Below, piece by piece: positions 1-12,688 of a stretch of DNA of 64,000 nt. The DNA comes from Zelopaecilomyces penicillatus (Eukaryota; Ascomycota; Sordariomycetes; Hypocreales; Pseudodiploosporaceae). Both the position numbers and the translations under genes were made by a program. The first letter of the stretch is position 1, and every line of letters begins with the position of its first letter. A model generated the notes under the pieces. The model made no database searches. It had not been told where the DNA came from and was given only the letters and a program-made list of their open reading frames with translations. Where the stretch lies: positions 1,984,001 to 2,048,000 of the forward strand of contig VCCP01000001.1 of the NCBI GenBank assembly GCA_005765155.1, written 5' to 3'.

Positions 1-3000
1 ATGTGGACATGGGAGACTGTAGATAGATATGGGTTGCGAACCATACATCGGGACCGCAGTAACAGGCAGACAGCCCAAACAAATAGGCAGAGCGACGTGC
101 GGCACAACGGCGTGCATGTCTCTGTGCGTACCTACCTACCTACCTTGCTTAGATAGGTTGAGTACCCCCAGCCTTGCAACCCAAAGCGTGTGCATACTTG
201 GATACAGGTTGCCCAGACAAGCCAGAGTAGTGAGGCGTTGGTCGATCCGATCAGCGAACCTTGGTCTCCATCCATTTGCGGGGCGGACGGGTGGTGTGCT
301 TGATGATCTAGGCATCTTGAATTCCAAATGCTACCTTATCTACGCAGTAGACGGACATTTGCTTCGATATCATCAATTTTTTTGCCCTCGCCGCCCGCTT
401 CTCTTCTCTTCCCGAGATCACCTAACACACAGTGTTTTCCACAGATTGCTCGAGGCCTCTGGTGTCCAGATAAAGCAGGGGCTAGGCGTGCAGTGCCTTG
501 AGGTGATGAGACAGGCATCTTCAGTCGCACAGAGCATGAGGGTTCGCCCCAGTTGTCAGTGGCCTAGCTTGCATTTGAGCGCGGGCGAGGATCAGATAGA
601 CGCCAGGAAACTGGGGCCGTCTGGGCCCGGACCAATCCAGAGCCAGAGGCAGACGGGCTGCCGCGAGCGGGATGGGCCCGTTTGGCCCTCACGGCCGCGC
701 AGAGGGGCTGAACTAAGACCGTCGAGGCGAAGAGAACGAGTCTCGCTGGTCCGACAGAGGGATGTGAGGGTGTGAAGGGCAAACATGCGGTCCGACAGGG
801 GTCTTGAGTGGCTTGTGACAGACGCGACCGGCAGATGCAACCCTACCTTGCGGATGTCTCGTTTGTTTTTCTCGTCTGGACAATGTTTGCTCCATTTGCC
901 GGTACCAGCAGGGTACAGGCATGGCGGCGCCTCGTTATTGGAGAAACTGGGTACCCACTTCTCCCCCCCATCCACCTTCCTGCTTTGCCGGCGACCGGAC
1001 TTCGACCGAGTTGAAGGAAGTTGCGCGCAGTATGTGCTGGCTCTTGCCTCCCCATGACTGAGCACTTCAGGTACAAGCCGGAAGTCACTCCTGGACTAAC
1101 CTCTACTGAGGCAGGTACTTCAGTACTTTGGTAACCAACGGCCTCTCCACCTGCACTGAGGAAAATGAAGAACCAACAGCATATTCTCGTCGCACCAGAA
1201 TTTGGAATTTGTCATACCACACAGCCCACACCTGTGCACACCGCATTCTCAGCCAGAGTGAGCAGGAAGGCTGTATGTGTGCCGATGAAGGGGAATCTAT
1301 CGATGTCGCGCAAGCTCTATACCAGCTGGGCAACATATGCGCTGGATCATTGGTAATACCATCGCAAGCGACCAGCGTGGCCTGGCGCGCTAGGAGCCAT
1401 CCGATAGCCGCCCGCCGCGGCTATTCACCACCTCTTGACGGCTTGGCTTTGGCCTCGTCAGTTTCTTCAGAACTAGATAGTCCACTGGGGACGTGCGTGT
1501 GACATCGGCTGCAGCATGGCTGACGGAGCCCATGATGCTGCATGCAAAAGCTGGCACCATCCTGGTCAACACTGCAAGCCCGTCCCGGCAATTCCGCCCC
1601 ACCAATTCGCCGACCCCTCCAGAGTTCAATGGCTTGGTGGACACTCGTAACCAAGTGCGGCGTTCCGTACAGAGAGTGTTCCGTCAGCCCAGTCCATCCT
1701 TTCAAGCTTCCAGCCAGTTGAAAGCACAAAATACATACAGAGTTCTGCCCACCATCTTCGGTGGCTGAAAATGTCCGCGCCATCTCGTTCGAATCAGAAG
1801 ACCATGTTGCTTCTGTGTCTTTCTAGAGGCCGCCACACCCGACACAGCAAGTGTTGACGAAAACAAAACGATCTTCTTTGTCTTGCACCTCCGTAGCTAC
1901 CAGTTGTCGTTTGTTTTGCAAATGATAATAATAAAAACATCGGTCTTTTGGCATCTACACGCATTGCATCCTTTCTACAGGGTTGTAATCTCACTTGATT
2001 GAGTTAGATTGAGTTGCTTATGAACAGTCCATAGCAAAGCCTATGGCCTTGGCATAGCTGCGAACTGGACGTCATGGACCCACACTCACTCATCTGTTCA
2101 CAACTCCACAAATTGTCAATAGAGCAAAAGAACTGCCTATGTACCGAGGCGGCACATGACGTCGTATTGTGTCACCCTCCGTATTATCCTCCACAAAATC
2201 ACAATGCCAACCAATCTTAAAAGTATTCTGTACCTCTAAATTTGCTTCTGAAATAACCGTGAATTGTTTGGATCTAATATACACGACTTTCCAGGTCATC
2301 ATTGCTTCCGTTAAAAGTCTTAAACTTGTTTTGCACTACTGGTGCTTGGCTAGGGTTGGCTTCACGAATGAGTATGTCGACTTCATTATTTCATGTATCA
2401 GAAACGTTACTCCTTGAGTATTACAACACGATACTAGGCTATCCAGCATTGGCTCGTTTTCCATGCGTGTGCCTTGCACACTTAATAGTACCGTATACAA
2501 GTTGAGAATCTGCACTCAGAGCGGTTTGTAGTCGGGGGAGTCAGCCGAAATACTGAACCTACTAAAGCATGTTGCTATTGCCTATGCACTTCTTACAAGT
2601 GTCAACGAGGCTGATGTGGGCTATGCTAAACTTTTCAAGATGGACTGCTGGCATTGATAAATTTATATATTTTAGTGGACACCTAATATTACCGGGTTGA
2701 TCGTTATCTTGGTGAAGTATGGAATAAACCCAAGCACACGGTTCAAACAAATATATTTCGTAATTCAGTCCATTATTAGCAAAATGATCACAAAGAGTTT
2801 TGCATCAGTCCTAGTTTGTACACTCAAATACTGGAGTTTTGGTGTTGACATAAACTTGCCTAGATATGTGCGACTAGATAAATACCCAAAGATGACCAGA
2901 ATCTGAAGTTGAAATGGGTGTACCCCGCTTAGTTTTGATCCTTGGAGAGAAAATGGTCACCGAATTGGGCCGTTTACTAACGAGCCGTGTGCGGGCAGTA

Positions 3001-4601
3001 AATATTCCGGTTCGTAGGGTTACATGGTAGATCTTGACAGTGGTCAAGTGATCCACCAGTCGGCTGGTTTGAACAGAGGGGCCGTATCATCAGATGTTTC
3101 CTTTCTACCCTCCAGAGACGTCAACCTATAGATAAGCGCTGTGTTGAAAAGAGGAAGGTAAAGCCAGGAACACCTCATACACTGCTTTCTTTTGACGAGG
3201 GGTGCATTGTGACTTTACGAAGCAAAGTTATAGCAAATATATCGAAAGGAACCTGAAAGCGAATCAAAGCACATGTCTATGTGGGTAGCACATGGCAACC
3301 AACGAAAGATAGAATACAACTGTTGCATCTTGTATTGAGTAGGCAATACCATGACGAACAAATTCGTTCTACATACCATTGGTTATCTCTTACCGGAGAC
3401 ATTTTAGAGCCAAGTAGACGGAAATGGTTATTCCGTGAAGAGTCCATTATAGTTCAGTCATCCAAAGTTGGCAACACTAACTGGCCACTGATGTTTTAAA
3501 AGGACACAGCTCAAGATGGATAAATTCTGCAGTATTCCCAGAAAAAGGCAAGTTTCGTCCGAGTTAAATGACCAACCATCGGCTTCGTGGACGATGGAAA
3601 CACGGTTGACATTCTTGAATAATTGGGAGATGATGTGTAGGACCGTAGGGGTTAGAACTGTTGTGTACGGTACCACGTTGAGGTGACGGGCATGTTTAGC
3701 GGCTCCACTGAAACGTCGCTTAAGGCAAGCCTGCAGCTGAGGCCGACAAGCGGCGGCAAACAGAGCCCTGTGGTTGGCCAGCACTGATGCGCTAGGGCCA
3801 ATGAGCACTCGCAGTTTTGCTGTTGTACTTTACATGCTGGTAGTAGCCACATACAGGTACAGGTGCTGGTGCCTTCTACAGAAATACCCACAGACTACAG
3901 GACTCAATACCTATTACTGATTGACTTCCAGGTACCTTGGAGTTGCTTAACGTGCAGTCTTACCTGTGCTCCACTATCTGGTACCAATGTACCTAGGTAG
4001 TTGAATGTCGATAGACTCGACAGGGAGGTACTTAGTACGAAGTAATTCATTCATAAGAGAACCCTAAACAATAACTTGAAAGCCACCAGCGCGTGGCGCA
4101 ACGCCTTTCTCAGTAGAGTTTTTGTTTACTGAATTGATTTATGAAACAGTTATATTGCACAGTATGAACAGTAATGAAAGCATTTGAAACCGAGGGCCCT
4201 GCCCGGGTGAGATTCCGACACAGCGCACTACCATGGCGCTTATCAATTGCTGTACAACCCATTCTTGCCGTTGCCCATTACCCCACCTCTCGGAGCCTGC
4301 AGACGGCGCGTTGGCTGTCTCTAAACGGAACCACCACCCATTCTTGTCCCTGATGCCATCGGTACAAACTTCCTGCATCTTTTGTGTTGTTGGGTCTTGA
4401 CGGTCGTTTGTTCCCCCCGGAGCCCAGGCCGCCATCCTTCACTCGAGTGGGCCCTCGGCCGCTGCCGGCGCCTTCCCATCTCGACTCTGACCTCGGACTC
4501 GGCCCCGGCGGCATTTGTCGGTCCAGTGCAATCGGGCATTCTCAGAGGCAGGCACACCCCCTCCTTCCGGACCCTCCCAGTACCCCACGTCAGCATCAAA
4601 C
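1..4601. other. Gene-free region left of NTA1
   Basis: No reading frame here looks like a protein. The longest ones overlap each other on both strands and are low in complexity. The stretch from about 1980 to 3300 is visibly richer in A and T than the flanks and dense in stops in all frames. Short TACC/GGTA tandem motifs occur near 128-144, 1069-1125 and 3935-4030. The last few hundred bases are GC- and pyrimidine-rich and probably hold the promoter and leader of the amidase gene. No tRNA or 5S gene was recognised. Confidence 0.6.
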
Positions 4602-7240
4602 ATGAGAATCGCCTGTCTCCAGTTTGCGCCGCAGGTCGCAGATGTGGACAACAACCTCAACAGGGCCGATGCCGTCTTGAACGATGTTGCTCCCGAGGAT
4701 CTGGATCTGCTGGTACTGCCCGAGCTAGCCTTCTCTGGTGAGTTTCTTCCTTCAACCAATGTAGCGTCTAGGGAAACTCCCTTTTCTAGTGGGTGCTGAT
4801 ATATCTTCACATCTGAATAGGATACAATTTCAAGTCACTCGGCCATATAACCCCGTTTCTGGAAATCACAAACTCGGGGATATCCTCTCTATGGGCGCGG
4901 ACTACTGCTCTCAAGCATGACTGCACTGTCGTCGTTGGCTACCCCGAAAAAGTCGACCCAACTCTCAACTGGCCAACCGATCCCGAGTATTATAACTCTG
5001 CCATCGTTGTCAACGGTGATGGCGAGACGGTAGCCAACTATCGAAAGTCTCATCTCTATTATACCGACGAGACTTGGGCGTTAGAAGGAAGCCATGGATT
5101 TTTTCAGGGGCGCCTCCCTGGCCTCGGCCGGACTGCTCTTGGTATATGTATGGATCTGAAGTAAGTATCCTTTGGCTGGTTGCTGGAATCTTTTGCCATT
5201 CTAGTGAGCCACACGTTCGCCCACTTCGTAAACTGACATCAGAATAGTCCTTACAAGTTCCAAGCGCCATGGGATCGATTTGAGTTTGCACAGCATGCGC
5301 TCGATTCTGGCGCCCGACTTGTTATTGTTTCAATGGCATGGATCACCAACGATGATCCGCAAACCTTTAACAACATACCACAAGAGCCAGATTCAGATAC
5401 TATACTTTACTGGGTGTCCCGGCTTGAGCCAATTATTCGCATAGAATCGAACGAAGAAGTGTTTGTAGTCTTTGCAAATCGTTGTGGCACTGAGGGGAGC
5501 GCCACATACGCTGGAACTAGTGCTGTCGTTGGTATTCGGTCGGGTGAAGTCTGGGTGTATGGGATCTTGGGTCGCGGCGAGACTGATCTGCTTGTGGTCG
5601 ACACAGATGATCCGCCTTACGCCAAGTTAGTTTACCGGCCTAATAAAGCCAGCGTCGGACTTGAGAACCCGGAGACACCAGAAGCGGCAGAAGATGCTTA
5701 TGTTGAGGCCACCGAGAGGGATCAAAGCAGCTCCGAGGATGGAGAAAAACCCCCGGTTGCATCTCCTTCCGCTGCTGTCACCAACAAAGCTGACAATCTG
5801 AACTTGATGCCATCTCTACAAGGGATAAAACATGTTTTTGGGGAGAAACATTCAAAACGACTTGAAAATGCTCATTACGAAAACCAAGATGACGAACAAT
5901 TCAAGCGCAAGTCAATGGCATCGGGTATGGAGACGGACTCTCTACGGCCACGAATTGCAATCCCTTCAGAACAGTTTATGCTTCAGAGATACCTTGAGTC
6001 AGAATCTCCCACCACTCGTTACCATACGCTACATAGCAAGACTCTTCAGAATCTTCACGGAAGTCCGGCACATCGCGAGCCCACAGCAGTCACCAAGACA
6101 CCACATCGTCAAACTGAGATAGCAAAGGCGCACCCATCACCTCTCCGGACTACAGAATCGGAACAACACTGGGACTCGTCGTATGATACAGACGATATGA
6201 TCATATCTGAGACAGATTCTCAGATCCGGAGCAACGAAAACCGATATAGTCTCCGTTCAGATGTGTCCGTGTGGAACAATCAACATGGTCGGCCCCGAAG
6301 CGTTGCGGTACCAATTACTGCGCCACCACAGCTGCCTAGCCGAAGTGCGCGCCCGGCAACTAGTGCTGTCGACCAATCAGCAAGAGCTTCTGCTCGAACC
6401 AAAGAAGGTTCTGGGAGTAAGAATCAGCAACAAATGTACGGAACCTACGGCGGAACACCTCGCCGGACGGCAGATTTCGATTTACCGATTTTGAAACCGG
6501 CTTCCCAAAGCCAACTTCTAAACAGGAGGGGATCGGATGCTGAAAAGGGTGTACAACGATTACCTCTTAGCCATTCTACCGTGCAGGCTGGTCAAGTACG
6601 CCCAAGTACGGTGCCAAATGGACCAAACACAGACAGGAATGATATTGGCCGGGGTCGACGTCGTTCCGCTCAGCCTCAGTCTAGGGAAAGGCGACGAAGG
6701 CCCAACAGCGGCCAGGCTGCTAGTACGCAACCGATTGATCTATCCCAGTTCAGGCTCATTGAGGAATACCCTTCAGCAAACTGTCCCATACACGGCTCCC
6801 GTCCTCCATCGGGTACAAGAAGGAGAACTGAATCAGGGGCCAGGGGCCGAACTGACAGTCAATCGCGGCCGTTGGCTGAGAACGATCGGGGGAGACGGCA
6901 ACACAGTCATGGCACACAGCAGTCTTCAAGCCGAAAGACCCAATCTGTTTCAAAGCATTCTGCCCAGCGAGCTCGGGATGTGCCTCAGCCGAATCGACCG
7001 TCGAGTTCAAGGCCAGCAGCAGCATCATCCAGGGCCGATCTTATCACTGAGACCATATTATCATCATCTCACGTGCCTTTGACCAACTCTGGGGCAGAGC
7101 CAAGGACACCGGTTGCCATGTTGCTTATACAAGATTCCCTGACAACCATGGAGAATACGGACAGAGTCCTCTCTCCACTCAAGTGTGTCGAAAGAGACGC
7201 GGCACATGTTATCTCTCGGCCTCTGAGTTCGATTTGGTAG
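4602..7240 (+). CDS. NTA1: Protein N-terminal amidase, Nta1-like, long C-terminal extension
   Basis: Deamidates N-terminal Asn and Gln to Asp and Glu, feeding proteins into the Arg/N-degron pathway. Exons are 4602-4737, 4821-5160 and 5248-7240, with consistent phase, giving 822 residues. The carbon-nitrogen hydrolase (nitrilase-fold) domain covers about residues 1-290. The catalytic triad is visible: Glu41 in LPELAFSG, Lys121 in NYRKSH, and Cys155 in GICMDLNPY, which is the typical Nta1 nucleophile motif. Yeast Nta1 is about 457 residues, so roughly 530 residues here are extra. They are polar and rich in Ser, Arg, Pro and Gln, apparently disordered, and sit in the same uninterrupted third exon. 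The start at 4602 opens directly into the first beta strand (MRIACLQFAP). A 3' intron that swaps the tail for another end cannot be excluded, but no stop or splice site forces it. Confidence 0.88.
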
Positions 7241-10200
7241 TTTTCCCCTCATCTTATTTCGTCCCTTTTGTTTTATCAGCTAGGTAGTTCGCATTCACAA
7301 GCAGCTTTGAGTTTGGCAAGAGAGTTTTAGCATTCGGTGCTTGGAAATTGGCATCATGAGGTGTTATTTAGAACTTGAGGATGCTTCACAGCAAGCTGTT
7401 TAGGTATATTGGGCGGCGCTTTAGAACTACAAGCATCAATGGACGAACATAGCGGGTCTCATGTTGGGAACTTAATTGGGGCTTTACTTGATTCCATTTT
7501 GGGAATGGTTTCTAGTAATGAAAATGCTAGATACACAAAAGGAGAGCGACAGGAGCATTTGAAAATCTCATGATCAAATTTTTCCTCACCGGTTCTTGAT
7601 AGGAACAGACTACATAGACCTTGTCTAGTTTAGGATATCTACTTGGGATAGCATTGATTCACTTCTTTTACAAAGATAAATAACATAAGATGTTTGAGAG
7701 CGATAACCTCGACCAAGGATTGCGGTTGCTTGATGTCAAAGTTTACAAAGCCCTCGCAAAAGCGACTTTACCTTTGGTGTGCTGAGAAGGGCCGGAAGTG
7801 ATATACGATGTGATCGACAGCGTCAGTAGCGCTCACTTGAGTCTTGGCAAACATTCAGCAGCCGCGATGTGATAAGAATTTGTAGAGACCGCGTCTAAAG
7901 AGGCAGACAAAAAGCTGTATGGTTGCACCTGCGAGAAGATGACAGGCGCATGCATGAGCCCGTTTGAGTAGTTAAATCACAAAACGAAATGCATCACTTT
8001 GTACTTTGAGCCTACTGCATAGACGATCGTAACATTTTGTGGGTTGGCATCTTTAGATGTGTTTCGGTTGCATTGCCGAAGCCACATGTTGTTGGGTCGC
8101 AAGAACTGCAATTGGGGACTTGAAGCTGATGCCGTTGCTTCGTACAATACTTCTCCGTGGAGTGCGAGGCACCCCTAGTGTGCTTCTATAACACGCACAA
8201 TAACTTCTACTGCGTTTAGTACTACTGTATGTAGGGTGGGTGACATTACCTCGAGATCGCCGCTGGAATGGATGTTGTTGGTAATTAGTATATGTGCAGC
8301 CATGTGAGTGTGTGTACAATATGGTTATCGTATGCAGCACTCTCTGTTAGAGAGGTGAGTAACACAGCTGCCAATTGCAAATCGGTGACAGTACGAGATC
8401 GGCCGAGGACGTTACATTGTTGCGGGCATGAATAGTGAAATGTGGTGTAACAAGCAGCTAAGGGCTTTGATAATACCAGCTTCAGAGTGCCGGCATTCCC
8501 AATGCAGCAGAACCAGCGACTCAACCAACACATCGGAGGGCGGAGCGGGGGAATTGAAGGCTTGTCTTGTTGTTAACTGGACAGCAAACATGGCCCTCGG
8601 CCAGGCAAAGGCAAGTAAGCCTAGCGGGCCGCACTTTCTAACGCCACGGGCCATCGCGTCCACCCAGAGTCGCGACATAAGCGCCAGGCTCGAGCAGAGC
8701 AACCAATCGAAGAGCGTAGCTGGGGGGGGGGAAAGACTCTACTACGTACTACGTAGTAGGCTAAGCTTTGGACCCCTGTGCAGAGAGAGGCTGTTACAAG
8801 GATAAAGAAACTTGAAAGGCTTTGAGTTGCAGCAGTCCCAGGCTAGCAAGCTAAGTGACCAGGGTCTTCCTAGGTTTGGGAGGGAAGGGATGTGATGGGC
8901 TGTCATCCAACTACCGCTTGTCAGTGGCTGGGAGCCATCTCTGCTGACCATTCTGCGGGATTTGGGGCATAATGAGATGAGTTGGATGACTTCTCCTCTC
9001 CTCTTCCTGGAACCCTTCCCTCTGCCATCAGAGGTACACACAATGGATGGATGGCTGGATGGCGTCCGTAGCACATCTCGGCTTCTGAGCTTGTAGATAA
9101 GCTTGCTGCTGCTGTTGGCTTGCACACTGCCCAATACCGGCATGCGTCCGTGCCGCGACGAAAAAGGTGAGTGATGGGGTGGTATGGCAGGTTGGGGGCT
9201 GGGGGCTGGGTCCAGCTGCACGACCGGATTCGTCAAGGGTAAATGAGATACATCGATTTTGTAGTCGGAAAAGTCGTACTCCGTACCTTGTGCGTAATTG
9301 CATTGCTTACCAGCCAGTTGGACAAGTGAGGCAATGGAGTAATTACGTACCTGGAAAGTTCTGAAGGGAGGGCCGTAAATAGAGGGTTGGTGATTAGGAA
9401 GAGCGATTGGACTACGATGGGAGAAGAGAGAGAAAACCTGGGAGTTCTTGACATGGTAGGTACCTAGGCAGGGTACACAAGTTGGGGAGTGAACAAGCAG
9501 GTGAGTGGCGAGGCAGGTAACCACCAGGTACCTGCCAGCTCCGCTCTCTGCTGTACAAATTCGGAGCACACAGACTCACTTCCCCGGTCTCACCTCTAAG
9601 ATTGGGCTGATTGATGGTCGGCCCAGAGGAGTGTACGACATTGAGTGTGGCGTGGCCACCAATCAACCAGCGAACCAACCAACCAACCACTCGCCCTCCA
9701 CCTGTAAGACCCCCCAAGAGGGATCCAAAGGGCCCCAAGTCGGACCCAAGATGGTGGAGATCGTAGCCACGGTCTGGGAACTGAGCCGTGTGCATGCTCA
9801 TCAATGCCCTTCTCCAAACCCTGGCCCGGCCTCGACGACCAACGTAGGCCTTGCCAAAATGTAACTCTGCATCCCACATCCCATCCACCATCTCATCACA
9901 TCCAGTGAACAGGAAAACAACCCCGTTGCCATCCTACGAGCAGGTACGGAGTAGTCGCCAGGTATTCCCGGGCTCCCGCGCTGGTATATTTGACAGAGAT
10001 CTGTCGCGGCCCATCTCCTGCCCGCCACCTCGCGGATTTTGCAGCTAGAAGAGGGCATCAAATCAAACCTTTATTACTCTGTGGTATTTTTTCTTTTTCC
10101 CAAATTACATACATTCAGCATACATACGTACATCAAGCGAGCATCCCGTCCCTTTCGGAGACTCCCGCTCAACGCTGTGGAATGTGACCATACTAGGACC

Positions 10201-10313
10201 TGGACTTTTCGTTGTCGCCCTCCCATTCAAACCACAACCACCCACAGAAGACCTTGACATCCCACTCAAGAACAATAACCCGCCTTTGTATGAAGATTTG
10301 AGCTTCGATAGCC
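7241..10313. other. Intergenic region between NTA1 and the first 12-Cys membrane protein gene
   Basis: Non-coding as far as I can see. The first several hundred bases should hold the NTA1 3'UTR. A G9 run lies at 8722-8730. Next to it is a short inverted and direct repeat built on CTACGTA at 8739-8759, with a perfect 12-bp palindrome at 8747-8758. From about 9440 to 9960 there are several GGTACC/AGGTA-type motifs and a run of AACC repeats at 9671-9690. The right end is the promoter and leader of the next gene. A 275-codon antisense frame (8742-9569) is low-complexity and was not accepted. Confidence 0.55.
8739..8759. repeat. CTACGTA direct/inverted repeat with 12-bp palindrome
   Basis: The heptamer CTACGTA is repeated and followed by its inverse, so 8747-8758 is perfectly self-complementary (TACTACGTAGTA). 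It lies in non-coding DNA just after a G9 run. It could be a binding site for a dimeric regulator or chance; function is unknown. Confidence 0.4.
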
Positions 10314-11899
10314 ATGCTGCGCCTTTTGACGAGATTCGCCGTCGCAGGCGCTGCGTTGCCCGCAGCACAAGCAATTCTCGTCGCCCCTAAGTCGCCATGT
10401 TCGTCAAACTGCGGCAACGTCCTGGACTCGACGTCGTCTGCTGACATCGTCTGCATCGAAAGCCAATATAACGATGGCTATAACAGCGGCGCCGGCCAGA
10501 TTTTCCAAGGATGCCTCAAATGCGAGCTCTCAAGCCCGTTTGCTACGGGAAACAACTATACAGATTCCGATGCAATGCTGTGTATGTTTGCGCCGGCCCT
10601 CTCCTCCAACCATCACTCTAAAATTTCCGGCTTGCGCGCCCACGAAGTGGGCCCAATATCGCGACCTCAATGCTGCTGTGTACTAACCTTGTGCTTGCAC
10701 CAGACAACCTGAGATATGCCTTGTCTTATTGTTTGTTTGACTTCCCTAAAAACAAAGAGGTCATAAATACTCCGTGTATTACAAGGTGAGTTAACCATGC
10801 GTGCTGGCAGACATATTCTTGATGTGACATTCTTGAAAACTAACGTACTATCTATGCAACAGCAAAGCATGCGGTCCATTTAGGGATGCCATCGTTTCAG
10901 GCAACTTGTCAACAAAAGCTGATGGCTACGATTACTGCAACCTATGGCCGGTTACCGATCAGCTTGATTTTCTCGGATGCACGCAGTGTCTGCAGGCTGG
11001 CGAAAATTTCTTTCTAGCCAATTGTATGTGTCATGTTCCTTTCCTTTGGTGAAATTTGATGTTGTAAGATACATTTGCTAATATATCATGCAGTCGTCAC
11101 CGTTCTCCAGGCTGGCTGTGAGCAAAAGCCATTACCCGGCACAACTATCGCTTTCGATGGCGAAGTATTCACCAATCAGCATGTCAACGTCAGCGCGCCT
11201 ACCCCAATCGCCAAGGTGGATCCCGATTGGTTTGACAATGGCCCGATCAATCTGGGTGCCAAGGTTGGCATTGCTGTTGGCGGCTTTATCTTCCTATTAA
11301 TCATTGCCGGCATTGCTATTGTCTGGAACGGAAAGAGGAGAAGAAGAGCTTATTTGAAGACACTGGAGATTAAATATACAACCAACAAAGGCTGGCCTTC
11401 GCCTCAGAGTCCTTTGGACCATGGAGAGACACCGCTCAGCCAACGGCCGCTTCGTGGATGGGATGATTCGCCAATGACCATAAACACAGAGAAGGGGTTT
11501 CCTAAGTACTTTTCTCCATACTCGTCTCAATACAACAGCCCTGTCAGTGCTCAAGAGGTTCGTCAAATGCCATGGCCTGATGCTGCTCTGAGTTCGCCTC
11601 GCGAAATTGGTATTGCTCTTGGCGAGACTGGCGGCGCTGGCGCTGCGGTTGCCGATAGTAGCCACGACCTCTGGCAGCCACCAATGTCACCGCACGACGA
11701 CAAGTGCAAGATAAGAGACGAATCATATGAGATGCATGAAGTCGATAGTGCTGGGAGTGGAAACTCAAGAGGAAAAGAACGAGCAGTACATATTGAGGCT
11801 CCAGTTCTCAGTCATCCTGGGTACGGGAGAAACCCTGAAAGCCCACCCAGACAATATAACCTGGGCAAAAATGACCCAAGAGACACAAATGCGTTTTAA
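10314..11899 (+). CDS. Secreted-ectodomain, 12-cysteine, single-pass membrane protein (paralogue A)
   Basis: Exons 10314-10581, 10704-10785, 10863-11023 and 11094-11899 splice in phase to 438 residues. Residues 1-20 form a signal peptide ending AQA. The ectodomain (about 21-225) holds twelve cysteines, including SPCSSNC near the mature N-terminus and two CxxC pairs (GCLKC, GCTQC), plus a few N-glycosylation sequons. One membrane helix spans about residues 227-248, followed by a KRRRR stop-transfer and a roughly 185-residue Pro/Ser-rich cytoplasmic tail. All twelve cysteines and the first and last splice junctions match the gene at 15713-17282, so the two are paralogues; this copy has one extra intron (10786-10862). 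Proteins of this shape are common in filamentous fungi and often carry vague names; I see no LPXTG motif and no recognised catalytic domain. A cell-wall sensor or adhesion role is only inference. Confidence 0.82.
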
Positions 11900-12688
11900 A
11901 CAGCATCGCCAACGTGCGTGTTGAGGTCAATTCGGTGAGATTTGGAATTCACGATATGAAATGAGTTGCGTGTTGTGAGGGTACCTACCAGGCGAAAGTA
12001 CCTGCTTGCCTAATTTTCGCATGGTGTCAAGGCGTTTGTTTATATAATATACCATCCTTCATTGGAGAAGAGGGTCTCCTCTCAAGAGGATATGGAGGAT
12101 TGTTTTTCGAATAGCTATCAAATATGTGATTATCTATCTGCCTACATAAGACATAAGCCTAGACAGGCAATTTTGACTGGAGCTTGTTGACTTCAACTAT
12201 TTCGTTTTGCATTAATCGCTGGCATCAAGCGTGCTTAACTCAATGTTTCATCAAACCAACTCCAAATTCGCATGAAAAAGCCCTTTTAGCTAATCTCTAG
12301 GCTGAGTTGCATAATTGCGGTATTCAGTGAGGCTTGGATGAGATGCAAATTATTAGCTGAAATGTTAGAACACGGAGTCTTGTTCTTATCCATATCAAGA
12401 ACACACTACTCGAAGCTGTGGCTGACGAGAAGGACCAGAGTGGCTGGAGGAAAAAAAAACCTGATGGTTTAGTCCTAATACAGCCTAGCGGCCAATTGAG
12501 CGCCACATATTCGACAAGGCTCCGTGCCCCCACAGAGCAATAGTGGAAGAAAAAAATCTCGGAAAGCTTGCACCAGTGGGCAGGGACCGAAAAAAAATTA
12601 CCCACGACCAGCGCTTCTACCTCCAAGCCTCGTCGTCGACATACACCTCTAATTGCTACAAGCGGCCTCGGCTACATCATCAGTCAAT
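11900..12688. other. Intergenic region before CBF5
   Basis: About 790 bases with no credible frame. The left half is AT-rich and presumably the 3'UTR of the upstream membrane protein gene. The right half, from about 12480, is more GC-rich with short A-runs (12451-12459, 12549-12554, 12590-12597) and likely carries the CBF5 promoter and leader. No ACCCTAA-type or CACGTG motif was found. Confidence 0.5.

Noticed and set aside
29..775. 248-codon + strand frame at the left edge
   Set aside because: It overlaps several equally long frames on the other strand, has no family motif and a skewed Arg/Ser/Pro composition, as expected of GC-rich non-coding DNA.
8742..9569. 275-codon minus frame
   Set aside because: Low-complexity, Ser/Pro/Leu-rich, crosses homopolymers and a palindrome, and has overlapping open frames on both strands; no recognisable domain.
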